A stretch of DNA of 64,000 bases from Bacteroidota bacterium (GCA_025963715.1 JAOQAG010000005.1:1-64000), one strand, 5' to 3'. Positions 1 to 8,460 are shown, numbered from the stretch's first letter. Notes: generated by a model from the letters alone, not told the origin. Program-made: numbers and translations.

Positions 1-14
1 TATTGTAAGGAATG

Positions 15-90
15 TATTTTATAGAGTTGACCTTTTTGCCAAAAAGTAGTTGTCAACTTTCAACTACATATAACCTTATAGTAAATATAG
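15..90. repeat. Hairpin region downstream of truncated thioredoxin gene
   Basis: GTTGAC and GTCAAC bracket an inner CTTTTTG/CAAAAAG pair (about 27-57). The inner part resembles the ACTTTTTGGC-type hairpin that heads the dispersed A element elsewhere in this window (548, 10453, 63843). It could be a decayed element end or the terminator of the minus-strand gene. Confidence 0.3.
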
Positions 91-122
91 AATAAATAAA
101 ATTGGGTCGAAGTGCGACTGTA

Positions 123-467
123 TTACCTTAATTTATTGATCATTGGCATTTCGGCAATGCAGGTGGCGCAGTTGACGAACCACAGATGGACAAATACAAC
201 ATTTCCTTTTAACTCTTCAATTTTAAATGTGCCGCCATCGAGCTTGTTCAGTTGTACATTTGGAAATGCACAGCCTTTAAGCTGATCGGTGATTTTCTGA
301 TCGCAGCTGAGGGCCGAGTCGGTGGAGGTAATGCCTTTTTTTTGCAGGTTTTCCCATGCGGCGAGGGAGCGTTGTTTGCAATCGCTGAAGCAGGTTTGGG
401 AATTAGCTTTTGTGAAAGCCAACAGCAAAATAAGGACAAATAAAAATTTGTTTTTCATTGTTGTCAA
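123..467 (-). pseudogene. Truncated secreted thioredoxin-like (TlpA/ResA family) protein
   Basis: The 114-residue product starts with a signal peptide (basic MTTMKNK, hydrophobic stretch, NSQ cleavage region) and ends in a TlpA-like segment: a beta-strand of VVFVHLWF type, then a C-x-x-C motif (CATC) and EMPMINKL. In complete TlpA/ResA proteins the CxxC opens a domain that continues about 100 residues. Here the frame stops about 12 residues after the motif, so the helix, cis-Pro loop and remaining strands are missing. The bases downstream, to the window edge, contain a hairpin and no evident continuation. I read it as a gene cut short by a deletion or rearrangement. A secreted mini-protein is less likely. 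Periplasmic disulfide reductase is the ancestral role (family knowledge), and the remnant is unlikely to fold. Confidence 0.6.
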
Positions 468-547
468 AGATCATATTTTTAAATGGCTATTGGGTAATTT
501 TGTCCCAACAGGCACTATTTTTTAATTAGTACAATTATTTATCTTTG

Positions 548-775
548 AACTTTTTGAAGGCAAAAAGTTACAATCCCGCACGTGCGGGACGATCTTGTAA
601 TGTAATTTCTTCTTCCGCTCTCGCTCAGAAGAACCGCGGCTAATGATCGCCAATTAATTCTCAGCATTGATTTGATATATTCAAAAACAATTTTAGTTCT
701 CTTTTTCATTCGTCCGGCGATCATTCCCGCTATTACTGACAAGCTCAAAAAGCGAAGCCCGGAAAATAGTTTCAA
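548..775. repeat. Dispersed repeat A, copy 1
   Basis: Begins with an AACTTTTTG/CAAAAAGTT hairpin (548-556 and 561-569). A CCCGCACGTGCGGG palindrome follows, then about 140 bases closely matching copy 2 at 10453-10660, with shared blocks such as CTCAGAAGAACCGCGGCTAA and CGTCCGGCGATCATTCCCG. A divergent inverted copy lies at 63660-63866. On the minus strand both good copies share an open peptide core (RINxRSLAAVLLSESGRRN). The rest of each frame differs, so a real gene is doubtful. It occupies most of the 449-base gap between the thioredoxin remnant and serC. Confidence 0.75.
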
Positions 776-837
776 ATTATAAATCTATACCTGTTTTTTA
801 ATATCGGCTATCTCCATGATGGTACTTTCCAATCATA

Positions 838-876
838 AAAAAGACTTTAAATCATTTGATCTAAAGTCTTTTTTAA
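838..876 (-). terminator. Terminator after serC (possibly bidirectional)
   Basis: AAAGACTTTA and TAAAGTCTTT form a 10-bp stem with a short loop, flanked by A-tract and T-tract on both sides. It lies 40 bases beyond the serC stop codon. Confidence 0.7.
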
Positions 877-916
877 CACAGCTTCTCAAATCTCATGTCT
901 CACATCTAATATCTCT

Positions 917-1990
917 TTACGCAAATTTTTTCTCGAATGCCTGCATTACTTCCACCAATACATTTACGCTTTCCAGCGGCAAGGCATTGTATAAGGAAGC
1001 GCGGTAACCGCCTACATCGCGGTGTCCGCGCAAGCCGCTTAAATTTGCTTCTTTTGTAAGCTTATCAAATTCGGCTTCCAGCTCGGGTTTTGGCATTACA
1101 AAAGTTACGTTCATGTTGGAGCGGTCTTCTTTTGCTGTAGTTCCTACAAACAGGGAGTTCCGGTCGATCTCGTTATACAATGTATCTGCTTTCTGCTGGT
1201 TGATCTTTTCGATCCAGGCAACGCCACCGTTATCTTTCAGCCATTTCATTGTGAGCATGCTTACATAGATCGGGAATACCGGTGGTGTGTTGTACATGCT
1301 ATCGCCTTTGATGTGTACCTGGTAATCCAGCATCGACAACATTTTGCGGCCGGTTTTTCCTAATTTGGTTTCATCTACGGCAACCATTGTTGCACCTGCC
1401 GGGCCCATGTTTTTTTGTGCACCTGCATAGATCAGTGCAAAATCATTTCCGTTCACCTGGCGGCTGAAAATATCGCTGCTCATATCGCATACCAATGGTA
1501 CCGGTGATTTTGGGAATTGTTTGATCTGTGTTCCGTAAATGGTGTTGTTGGAAGTAATGTGCAGATAATCCAGGTTAGCAGGAATCTCATATCCTTTTGG
1601 GATGTAGTTGAATTTTTTATCTTCGGAAGAAGCAATAACCTGTGTGTTACCGATGATTTTCGCTTCTTTGATTGCTTTGCTCGCCCATACGCCTGTGTTG
1701 ATGTAACCCGCGGTTCCTTCGGTGCGCAGCAGATTGTAAGGCACCATTGCAAATTGTAAACTGGCGCCGCCGCCTAAAAACAATACTTTGTAATTATCGT
1801 TCAATCCCAGTAATTCCTTTACCAGCGCGCGTGCATCATCCATCACTTTTTCGTAGTTTTTGCTCCGGTGAGAGATCTCCAGCAGGGAAAGGTTCAGGTT
1901 GTCAAAATTAATACAGGCTTCTGCAGCTTGTTTTAATACTTCGGCAGGTAAAATTCCGGGACCTGCACTAAAATTGTGGACTTTGGTCAT
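917..1990 (-). CDS. serC: Phosphoserine aminotransferase
   Basis: PLP-dependent class V aminotransferase that converts 3-phosphohydroxypyruvate and glutamate to phosphoserine in cytosolic serine synthesis. It also acts on the equivalent step of pyridoxal phosphate synthesis. The N-terminus KVHNFSAGPGILP is diagnostic of SerC. The schiff-base lysine lies in YAGAQKNMGPAG, and the C-terminal GLRGHRDVGGYRASLYNA block is the usual phosphate-binding end. Length from the chosen ATG is 357 residues, normal for the family. An in-frame ATG at 2047 would add 19 unconserved residues and one at 2005 five, so 1990 is preferred because SerC proteins begin a residue or two before KVHNFSAGP. A SerC/ferredoxin/acyl-CoA reductase neighbourhood is found in other Bacteroidota. 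Confidence 0.95.
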   Translation of the reverse strand: MTKVHNFSAGPGILPAEVLKQAAEACINFDNLNLSLLEISHRSKNYEKVMDDARALVKELLGLNDNYKVLFLGGGASLQFAMVPYNLLRTEGTAGYINTGVWASKAIKEAKIIGNTQVIASSEDKKFNYIPKGYEIPANLDYLHITSNNTIYGTQIKQFPKSPVPLVCDMSSDIFSRQVNGNDFALIYAGAQKNMGPAGATMVAVDETKLGKTGRKMLSMLDYQVHIKGDSMYNTPPVFPIYVSMLTMKWLKDNGGVAWIEKINQQKADTLYNEIDRNSLFVGTTAKEDRSNMNVTFVMPKPELEAEFDKLTKEANLSGLRGHRDVGGYRASLYNALPLESVNVLVEVMQAFEKKFA

Positions 1991-2265
1991 TTCTTTTGTT
2001 AACATGATTTGTTTAGTATTGAAAATAGGTTTGTATGATAATGGCATACTGCAGGAAAGCCGCTTTTCTGAAAGGAAAGGGTAGGAGTAAGAAAGCTGCT
2101 TGGTTTCAGACAGAATGACAAGGAATTCTGATTAAAAATTACTCTACGAAATTAGAAATAATTTGAACGTAAAATCAAAAACAGCGAACAATAATTTCAG
2201 CAAATGCCGGTTGAAAACCTTTTTGACGGGAATTTTAATTGAATGGGCTGATCACAAAAACCGGG

Positions 2266-3264
2266 CTATTTTTCTTTTTTCTTTTTTTTCTTGCGGGTAA
2301 TGATGGTGTTGCTTTCATTATCTGCTATAGGTCTGCGCGGGTCGTGGTAGATCTTGTCTTTTTCGTCTTTATCATTCACTGCATTTACATCCGCGCCGTA
2401 ATTCCATTTGCCTTTTTTAAAGCCGAAACCGTCGCAGCTCATATCACTGCAGTAGTATTGGTATTGTCCTTCCAGCTGCGGCTCGATGGGAGCGAGATGC
2501 CCGAATACGATAGAATCCTTTTGATTGCTGTATTTCAGCGACATGTTGCAGGTGGCCGAATATTCAAAAATAATGCGTTTCGGGTATTTTTTCTGAAAAT
2601 TGAAAATATCAGCACCAAAATGCGGCACGCCGTTATTATCGAATGTTAATACTTCGATGATCTTTTTTTGAGAAAATTTATCGTTACCGTCCCAACCCAA
2701 TAAGGTGTAATAATCTTTATTTTTAGTACTGGTATGGATAATTTTATTGTACAAAGCACCGTACCATTTTTTATTGTCGGTGATGGCATTTTCGGGATTT
2801 TTGATCTCGGCGGATTTATCGATCAGGGGATATAACTGTACCGTTGTGGTTTTTGTTTTGTGAAAAGCGGATGTTTTTTTTATGTCGGTGTGCTTTGATT
2901 GAATAAAGCCAAAATATTGAAATGTACCGTCGCTGTTGCTAATGTTCCAGTGAATGATGCGGAATTTATTATCCGGCGATACCAGGATGCCAATATCGGG
3001 ATGGTTGGTTATGAGTGAATCAAAAGCGTAATCAAATGAATAGGGCATGTTGAGCACTTCTTCAAAGGTTGCGAACAAACGGTCGCTCGTTTTTTCTTTG
3101 AAATCGTCCGCGTTGCCCTTGCTATGATACAATTCCTGTATAAAAGGCATAATGACGCTTTTTGTAACAAGGTCTATTTTTTTCAAGGATTCCTCGCGGG
3201 ATATTTCCTGTGAAAAGCCGGTGATGGAACAAATGAGAAGAAAAAGAATGAGCAGTTTTTTCAT
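2266..3264 (-). CDS. Secreted protein of unknown function
   Basis: About 332 residues from the ATG at 3264, which begins a classical signal peptide (MKKLLILFLLICSITGFSQ). The frame is open ten codons further upstream, but those codons do not improve the signal. The mature part has no domain I recognise. It contains a central region rich in aromatic residues, paired cysteines near the C-terminus (YYCSDMSCDGFGF) and a very basic tail (RKKKKKKEK). The lysine tail is encoded by an A-rich stretch. It is likely exported to the periplasm. No neighbour suggests a pathway. Confidence 0.75.
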   Translation of the reverse strand: MKKLLILFLLICSITGFSQEISREESLKKIDLVTKSVIMPFIQELYHSKGNADDFKEKTSDRLFATFEEVLNMPYSFDYAFDSLITNHPDIGILVSPDNKFRIIHWNISNSDGTFQYFGFIQSKHTDIKKTSAFHKTKTTTVQLYPLIDKSAEIKNPENAITDNKKWYGALYNKIIHTSTKNKDYYTLLGWDGNDKFSQKKIIEVLTFDNNGVPHFGADIFNFQKKYPKRIIFEYSATCNMSLKYSNQKDSIVFGHLAPIEPQLEGQYQYYCSDMSCDGFGFKKGKWNYGADVNAVNDKDEKDKIYHDPRRPIADNESNTIITRKKKKKKEK

Positions 3265-3314
3265 TGATGTAAAGATAATGATTAAAAAACGCAAAGAAAA
3301 ATGCTTTATTGTGG

Positions 3315-3427
3315 GTACAGATAACGCCCGCCTGAACGATTCGGGCAGGAACAGGAACGAAATTACGAATCTGTGGATCTACTAAATACGAATGAATACG
3401 AATATACCAATCCGTACGGATGCTGTG
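3315..3427. repeat. Dispersed repeat E, copy 1
   Basis: About 113 bases starting GTACAGATAACGCCCGCC and containing AGGAACAGGAACGAAA, CGAATCTGTGG and CCAATCCGTACGGATGCTG. A near-complete copy lies in the opposite orientation at 32281-32398, and shorter pieces are at 41477-41520, 41698-41745 and 43125-43210. Together with the palindrome at 3525 and the terminator it fills the 390-base gap between the secreted protein and the ferredoxin. Confidence 0.75.
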
Positions 3428-3524
3428 TTTTATTGAACCACAAAAGAAAACAAAAGAACACAAAGCCGGAGCGTAATCTGTATGGATGCAGTGTTTATTT
3501 CGAAGTCAGATCTTCCTTTATGCG

Positions 3525-3549
3525 GTCATCCCGTGCCTGACACGGGATC
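3525..3549. repeat. GTCATCCCG...CGGGATC palindrome
   Basis: Imperfect palindrome GTCATCCCGTG-CCTGA-CACGGGATC, one of at least eight related palindromes in this window. A flanking arm (TTTATTTCGAAGTCAG) matches the flank of the copies at 41661 and 43277 in reverse. Confidence 0.7.
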
Positions 3550-3598
3550 TGTTAATTAAGAACAGGAATAAAATCTGTGCATGAGCTTTTTTCTGTCA

Positions 3599-3632
3599 TA
3601 AAAAAACGCCATACTTTTCAGTATAGCGTTTT
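3599..3632 (-). terminator. Terminator after ferredoxin gene
   Basis: On the minus strand AAAACGCTATACT, a tetraloop and AGTATGGCGTTTTTTT form a stem with a following T-run, 22 bases after the ferredoxin stop codon. Confidence 0.8.
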
Positions 3633-3653
3633 GTATGATTTACTTGTGGTATA

Positions 3654-4001
3654 TTATACGTGCAAAGTGCCTTTTTTCTCCAATAATTCTTCTTTGGATT
3701 CTCTCCAGTTCTCATCATCCACGCAGCAGTCAACCGGGCAAACGGCAGCACATTGCGGCTCATCGTGAAAACCAACACATTCGGTACATTTATCGGAAAC
3801 AATATAGTACACATCCATTGCTACCGGCGTTTGAGGTACTTCTGCATCAGCTGCAATACCGCTTTTGGAGGTAAACATTCCTTTCAGGCTGGTTCCGTCG
3901 GCAAAGCGCCATTCGTTACCGCCTTCATATATTGCATTATTTGGGCATTCCGGTTCGCAAGCTCCACAATTAATACATTCGTCCGTAATTTTAATTGCCA
4001 T
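3654..4001 (-). CDS. 2[4Fe-4S] ferredoxin, Allochromatium (Alvin) type
   Basis: A 115-residue low-potential electron carrier of the cytosol. The N-terminal half has C9-x2-C12-x2-C15-x3-C19-P. The second site is C72-x2-C75-x8-C84-x3-C88-P with the eight-residue loop that marks Alvin-type ferredoxins, followed by a C-terminal helix. The ATG at 4001 gives the canonical [20 protein letters not shown] start. Twenty-one codons of open frame upstream are rejected. It is divergently transcribed from the acyl-CoA reductase across a 91-base shared promoter region, so the two may be co-regulated, and it could supply electrons to the Rieske oxygenase two genes away (inference). Confidence 0.93.
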   Translation of the reverse strand: MAIKITDECINCGACEPECPNNAIYEGGNEWRFADGTSLKGMFTSKSGIAADAEVPQTPVAMDVYYIVSDKCTECVGFHDEPQCAAVCPVDCCVDDENWRESKEELLEKKGTLHV

Positions 4002-4092
4002 AATAGTATTCTTGTTTTTAGTAGTTTTGTAAAATATGGCACAAATATAAGACAAAGCCGCCAAAAAATAGTTAAGAATAATTATAAATTAT

Positions 4093-5160
4093 ATGACGAT
4101 AGACAATCGAATAAAAACAATGGTGCTGCTGGGTGGCTTCCTGAAACAGTTTTCGCAGGAAGGAAGGAAAGAGGCTGATCATGCGCTGAACGAATTGTTT
4201 TACAACGATTTTGAAGAGCTGATAAAAACGGTTCACATTTACAATCCATGGTTTACCGAGAATAATGTGCGGAATGCTATTGGCGCCATTGCCAACAGCT
4301 TAACGCAGGAAGAGCTACTGAACTGGCTTTCGCTTTACATTACGCAGCTGGACCGGAAAAAGCCGGTACGCGTGGCTGTGATCATGGCCGGAAATATTCC
4401 GATGGTGGGTTTTCACGATATGCTGTGTGTGCTGTTATCGGGAAATAAATTTGCAGGGAAATTATCTTCTGATGATAAATTATTATTGCCTTTTATTTCA
4501 AAAGTGATCATCGGCATTGAGCCTGATTTTGCCGATTATATTGAATTTACGGAAGAGCGTTTAAAAAACATTGAAGCCGTGATCGCCACCGGCAGCAATA
4601 ATTCGGCGCGTTATTTCGATTATTATTTCGGGAAATATCCGAACATTATCCGCAAGAACAGAAATTCCGTTGCGGTATTGACCGGCAAGGAAAGTGTGAG
4701 CGAGATCCGGTCGCTGGGAGATGATGTTTTTCAGTATTTTGGATTGGGATGCCGCAATGTTTCTAAATTATTTGTACCGCGCGGTTATGATTTTGATGCG
4801 TTTTACAGCCCGATCATTGGTTTCCAGGAAATCGCAAATAACAATAAATACGTAAATAATTACGAGTATAACCGCACGGTGTATCTGATGAGCAGCGACC
4901 CGACGTTGCTGGATAATAATTTTTTATTGTTGCGTGAAGATGAAGGATATTCATCGCCGATAGGTGTGTTGTATTATGAGTTTTATGATGATGTGAATGC
5001 ATTGAATCAGCGATTGGAAAACGACAAAGAATTGATCCAGTGTATTGTATCCAACAGTAAGGAAATAAAAAATGCAGTACCGCTGGGAACTGCACAATGT
5101 CCGGCTTTGACCGATTATGCAGACGGTGTGGACACGATGGCATTTTTAATAAATATTTAA
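4093..5160 (+). CDS. Acyl-CoA reductase, LuxC family
   Basis: 355 residues of the LuxC/aldehyde-dehydrogenase superfamily type found in Bacteroidota. The central GNIPMVGFHDM motif corresponds to the nucleotide-binding entry loop, VIATGSNNSARYFDYYF is typical of the family, and GLGCRNVSKLFVP carries the predicted catalytic Cys220 that forms the acyl-thioester. Family knowledge predicts NADPH-dependent reduction of acyl-CoA to aldehyde in the cytosol. The true substrate is not visible. It is followed 16 bases later by the Rieske oxygenase gene, so the two are probably one transcript. The ATG at 4093 is the first in frame after the divergent promoter region. Confidence 0.88.
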   Translation: MTIDNRIKTMVLLGGFLKQFSQEGRKEADHALNELFYNDFEELIKTVHIYNPWFTENNVRNAIGAIANSLTQEELLNWLSLYITQLDRKKPVRVAVIMAGNIPMVGFHDMLCVLLSGNKFAGKLSSDDKLLLPFISKVIIGIEPDFADYIEFTEERLKNIEAVIATGSNNSARYFDYYFGKYPNIIRKNRNSVAVLTGKESVSEIRSLGDDVFQYFGLGCRNVSKLFVPRGYDFDAFYSPIIGFQEIANNNKYVNNYEYNRTVYLMSSDPTLLDNNFLLLREDEGYSSPIGVLYYEFYDDVNALNQRLENDKELIQCIVSNSKEIKNAVPLGTAQCPALTDYADGVDTMAFLINI

Positions 5161-5176
5161 ATAAATAATAGCATTT

Positions 5177-6178
5177 ATGGAGCAGCTTCCTACACCTGCC
5201 AAACTTTTTCCGTATCCGAACAGCTGGTATGTGATTGAAAATTCCGGGAATTTAAAACCGGGGCAATTGATGAATAAAAAAATTGCAGGGCAGGAATTTG
5301 TTTTGTTTCGTACGGCAAGCGGGGAAGCATGCCTGGCGGATGCGTATTGTCCGCATTTGGGCGGGCATTTCGCTCATGGCGGACATGTGGAAGGAGAAAC
5401 GATCGTGTGTCCCTTCCATTATTTTTGTTTTGATACCAAAGGCACCTGCACCAAAACCGGTTACGGTACCAAACCTCCGCCAAAAGCCATTTTAAAAACA
5501 TACCCGATCCGCGAAAAAAACGGCTTTATCATTTACTGGCATCACCGCGATGGTGTATCGCCTGTATGGGAAGTACCGGATGCCGACAATGAAAACTGGA
5601 CGGAAGTAAAAACGGCAGATTACCTGTTGAATTCACATCCACAGGAAACTACGGAGAACAGTGTGGATGTAGGACATTTTTCGGTGGTGCATAAATACAC
5701 CAACATTACCGATCTGAAAGAATTAAGTACTACCGGCGCTTATCTGAATGCATCGTACGGATTTAACCGTGCGCCGGAAGGCTTTATCGGTAAAGGAACA
5801 CAAGGCATCAAGGCCGAGATCGATATTCATGTGCATGGATTGGGTTATTCGTTTGTGGAAGTGGATCTGCCGGAAATGCAGTTAAAAACACGCCAGTATG
5901 TGTTTCCAACTCCGATCGATGATCACACGATCAATTTGAAGATCGGCATGAGCGTAAATAAAAATTTTAAGGCATCCAAAATTCACCCGGTGCTGAGTAT
6001 TGTACCGCGCAAAATGCTCACGCGTTTTTTACTGAACAAAGCATTTACCGGTTATGCACATGATGTGAACCAGGATTTTAAGATCTGGGAAAATAAAGTG
6101 TACATGGATTCTCCGGCGCTGGCAAAAGGCGATGGGCCGATCGGGAAATACAGGCAATGGGCCAAACAGTTTTATTGA
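5177..6178 (+). CDS. Rieske non-heme iron oxygenase, sterol 7-desaturase-like
   Basis: 333 residues. The Rieske [2Fe-2S] centre is C58-P-H60 and C78-P-F-H81 in a segment (HLGGHFAHGGHVEGE) close to that of DAF-36/Neverland and KshA proteins. The mononuclear iron site is D164-x2-H167-x4-H172 (DVGHFSVVH) with a C-terminal acidic ligand likely in the VNQDFKIWENK segment. Length and order match single-component terminal oxygenases of the Neverland group, which oxidise or desaturate steroid or other hydrophobic rings using an external reductase. No reductase is adjacent, but the Alvin-type ferredoxin is 1.2 kb away. Substrate assignment is inference. A carotenoid, hopanoid or fatty derivative is as possible as a sterol. 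Confidence 0.88.
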   Translation: MEQLPTPAKLFPYPNSWYVIENSGNLKPGQLMNKKIAGQEFVLFRTASGEACLADAYCPHLGGHFAHGGHVEGETIVCPFHYFCFDTKGTCTKTGYGTKPPPKAILKTYPIREKNGFIIYWHHRDGVSPVWEVPDADNENWTEVKTADYLLNSHPQETTENSVDVGHFSVVHKYTNITDLKELSTTGAYLNASYGFNRAPEGFIGKGTQGIKAEIDIHVHGLGYSFVEVDLPEMQLKTRQYVFPTPIDDHTINLKIGMSVNKNFKASKIHPVLSIVPRKMLTRFLLNKAFTGYAHDVNQDFKIWENKVYMDSPALAKGDGPIGKYRQWAKQFY

Positions 6179-6180
6179 TT

Positions 6181-6283
6181 GAGGATTAAGGAATAAAGGA
6201 TTTAGGATTTTGTGAGATGCCTAAAACTTCCAACTGAATTTATAACGCTTAATCCCAATTCCTTAATCCTAATTCCTAAATAT
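6181..6283. repeat. Word-iterated inverted repeat between Rieske and TPR genes
   Basis: The left arm iterates AGGATTAAGGAA-like words, and the right arm iterates TTCCTTAATCCTAATTCCT. The arms can fold into a long imperfect hairpin directly after the Rieske stop codon. Confidence 0.65.
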
Positions 6284-6294
6284 TTAATTGAACA

Positions 6295-7047
6295 ATGCAC
6301 AAATTTATCTTCTTATTATTCATATTCCTTGCTCCGGGCGACGATATCCAAACCGGGATCCAGTATTTTAATAACCGGGCGGTAAATGTAAAAGGTTTGC
6401 AATCCGATGCTACGAATATTGACAAAGCGATCGCGATCTTTGAAAAGGAGCTGGCAAAAAATCCGACATCGGAAACGGCCGGATTTTATTACATGCAATG
6501 TTTGAATTACAAAGGACGTTTTGTGGCGATCAATGAAAATGATAAAAAAGTAATTTTCAATAAAGCGATCAAAAAAGGAAATGAGCTGGTGAAGCTGTAT
6601 CCGAAAAGCGGGGAGATCCGTTTTGCGCTGATCACGTCGATAGGTTTGCTTGCGGAGATCAGCGGAGCGTTAAAAAGTGCGGAGGATGGTGTGGTGCAGC
6701 AAATGCTGGAGCATTCCAGAACGCTGATTCAGATCGATTCGATGTATTTTTATGGTGCAGGCTGGAAAGTATTGGCAATCCTCAATTACAAGACACCGTA
6801 CATTCCGGTGATCATGAGCTGGCCGGATAAGAAGTATGCGCTTAAATTGCTGCAAAAATCTCTGAAATATTTTCCTACCGATCTTTCCAATAATTTTTAC
6901 TATGCCGAAGCATTGTTGGAAAACGATGAAAAAGTACAGGCGAAAATTTATTTTCAGCTGGTGCTCAAACTTCCTACGCGCAAGGATCTGTATCTGGAAG
7001 ATGAATACCTGAAATCCGGAGCACGCAAGTATCTTTCTACTTTGTAG
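6295..7047 (+). CDS. Exported TPR-like protein (TatT-like)
   Basis: 250 residues with a short signal peptide (MHKFIFLLFIFLAPG). The rest is alpha-helical repeat: AIAIFEKELAKNP, a middle GNELVKLYPKSGEIRFAL, then a YGAGWKVLAILNYKTP segment and a last repeat, SLKYFPTDLSNNFYYAEALLEN. The YxGAxxxLAxLxxxxP signature recalls the TatT component associated with TRAP transporters (PF16811). No TRAP permease is nearby, so function is unknown. It probably sits in the periplasm as a scaffold or binding protein. Confidence 0.7.
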   Translation: MHKFIFLLFIFLAPGDDIQTGIQYFNNRAVNVKGLQSDATNIDKAIAIFEKELAKNPTSETAGFYYMQCLNYKGRFVAINENDKKVIFNKAIKKGNELVKLYPKSGEIRFALITSIGLLAEISGALKSAEDGVVQQMLEHSRTLIQIDSMYFYGAGWKVLAILNYKTPYIPVIMSWPDKKYALKLLQKSLKYFPTDLSNNFYYAEALLENDEKVQAKIYFQLVLKLPTRKDLYLEDEYLKSGARKYLSTL

Positions 7048-7190
7048 TTCATTTGTTCAATAGTTTACCGGTTCATTGGTGTGCTGCAATACCCGTGCAG
7101 TGTGCGAAGCGGCTATGTGTGATTTTTTTTCACATAGAACGGACTTTGCTACTAATAAACCAGTGGACAAATGAGCCAGTAAACCAACAC
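7048..7190. repeat. Inverted repeat of GTTCATTGGT / ACCAGTAAACC words
   Basis: The TPR gene's end and the response regulator's end face each other here. The left side reads TTCATTTGTTCAATAGTTTACCGG, split into iterated words, and the right side holds the complement (AATAAACCAGTGGACAAATG). A CACATAG/CTATGTG inner stem (7110-7137) is visible. It may serve both convergent genes as a terminator. Confidence 0.6.
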
Positions 7191-7191
7191 A

Positions 7192-7632
7192 TTACATCGG
7201 GGGAGTCTGGTTGTGCAGCAGCCAGTAAATTCCAAGGTCTTTAACCGCGATCATAAAATTATCGAAACCTACGGGTTTTACAATGTAACTGTTGGCGCCC
7301 AATTCATAGCATCTTTTAATATCGGGATCTTCTTTGGAGGATGTAAGAATGATCACAGGAATTGCTTTTGTGAGCGGATCTGATTTAACTTTCTCCAGCA
7401 CTTCAATACCGTTTACTTTTGGCATTTTGAGATCCAGCAAAATTATTTTTGGCTTATTGTTGACATTTCGACCTTCATACATACCGGTGCCGAAAATAAA
7501 TTCGAGTGCCAGGGCGCCGTCTTGCAGGTGAATAATACTATTACCCATGTTGCTTTTTTTCAAGCCGCGCATGGTCATTTCTGCATCACTTGGATTGTCT
7601 TCGACCAGCAAAATTTCTATTTCCGAGTTCAT
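7192..7632 (-). CDS. Single-domain response regulator, Rcp1 type
   Basis: 146 residues, consisting only of a receiver domain. The acidic pair E11-D12, phosphoacceptor D67 (ILLDLKMP), T97-S98 switch and K119 (IVKP) are all present. The long insertion before the phosphorylation site (FGTGMYEGRNVNNKPK) is typical of the Rcp1/CheY-like regulators paired with phytochrome-like or PAS hybrid kinases. There is no output domain, so it should act by protein contact in a phosphorelay. A small membrane protein gene ends three bases upstream. No kinase is in the neighbourhood. Confidence 0.92.
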   Translation of the reverse strand: MNSEIEILLVEDNPSDAEMTMRGLKKSNMGNSIIHLQDGALALEFIFGTGMYEGRNVNNKPKIILLDLKMPKVNGIEVLEKVKSDPLTKAIPVIILTSSKEDPDIKRCYELGANSYIVKPVGFDNFMIAVKDLGIYWLLHNQTPPM

Positions 7633-7635
7633 AAG

Positions 7636-7821
7636 TTATAGGGTTTTATTGATTATTAACGATGTGGCAATGAGGGAAAAAGTCAAGCCGGAAAAGAATA
7701 AAAAAATGCTGATCATAAAAACAAAGAAGGTTCCTGTATGAATCAACCAGTCGGAAAACAATACAGCTCCCAAAATACTTACGACAAGAAAAAAATACGA
7801 TGTCCATCGTTTAAGCTTCAT
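7636..7821 (-). CDS. Small two-helix membrane protein
   Basis: About 61 residues from the ATG at 7821 (MKLKRWTSYFF...). An in-frame ATG at 7833 would add four residues. There are two hydrophobic segments (about residues 8-27 and 31-55) and a basic N-terminus. It ends three bases before the response regulator start, which suggests translation coupling or at least one transcript. No family is recognised. Confidence 0.55.
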   Translation of the reverse strand: MKLKRWTSYFFLVVSILGAVLFSDWLIHTGTFFVFMISIFLFFSGLTFSLIATSLIINKTL

Positions 7822-7884
7822 GTAAGCTTCCATACATCTTAGTGCTTGATTTTGTAAATATAAAAATAGAACCCACAAAAGCAA

Positions 7885-8208
7885 ACCCTTTTTGCGCTTA
7901 AATCTTACATCGTATATAATTAATCAAATTTAGTCAGGTATTTTATTTGAAAATTTAATATAGAATAATTCCCAATTGTGGAATTATCCTACAAACGATC
8001 GATGGTTTGGTACCAGGTATCGAATGCTTGTAAAAAGGCTTTTAGAGTCGCCGTAAATTTGTATCAGAAAGGAATTCCTTTAACATGATCAAACAAGCGT
8101 AAATGTAGCTTGCTCTTAGAAACCGGCTCAGTGGCCGATGGCAGCCTGCAGATAGATTGGTGTTTAGCACCAGTAGAGTATTAAAAAAAATGATAACCCT
8201 TAAAAAAT
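7885..8208. other. Intergenic region with hairpin; long leader of 56-residue ORF
   Basis: There is no convincing gene on either strand. An AGAATAATTCC/GGAATTATCCT hairpin lies at 7962-7990. The 200 bases before the small ORF at 8209 are relatively GC-rich, with several short complementary segments (e.g. TGGTG...CACCA around 8159-8173). They could be a structured 5' leader, but no known RNA family is recognised. Confidence 0.4.
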
Positions 8209-8379
8209 ATGACCAAAGACACTAATAAATGGATGGAAAAGCTGAAAGAAGAATATGAACACCTGATCAATGAAGACCCATTGCTTGAAACCGAAAAGTG
8301 GGAAGAGCTACTGGAGTTATTGCAAAAGAAAACCGGTAAAAGCCGGGAAGAGATCCTGGCAATGATTGATAAGATGTAG
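8209..8379 (+). CDS. Small charged helical protein
   Basis: 56 residues starting MTKDTNKWMEKLKEEYEHL. Almost every residue favours helix, it is strongly charged, and it ends with a GKSREEILAMIDKM segment that could be a helix-turn-helix-like or stress-protein tail. The ORF is supported by its protein-like composition, an AT-rich start region and a strong terminator 80 bases downstream. No family is recognised. Confidence 0.6.
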   Translation: MTKDTNKWMEKLKEEYEHLINEDPLLETEKWEELLELLQKKTGKSREEILAMIDKM

Positions 8380-8460
8380 TTCTATAAAGCAAAATTCATC
8401 AGCAACAAACGCAGCGGATCTTTTTAGAAATTGTTTGTGCTGAAAAAATCCAATGCTGCA

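Noticed and set aside
539-775. Minus-strand 78-residue reading frame in repeat A copy 1
   Set aside because: Only the short core is shared with copy 2, and the frame lies inside a dispersed repeat with hairpins and no start context.
2239-2649. Plus-strand 136-residue frame over the secreted protein
   Set aside because: Shadow of the minus-strand gene with a signal peptide. Composition is not protein-like.
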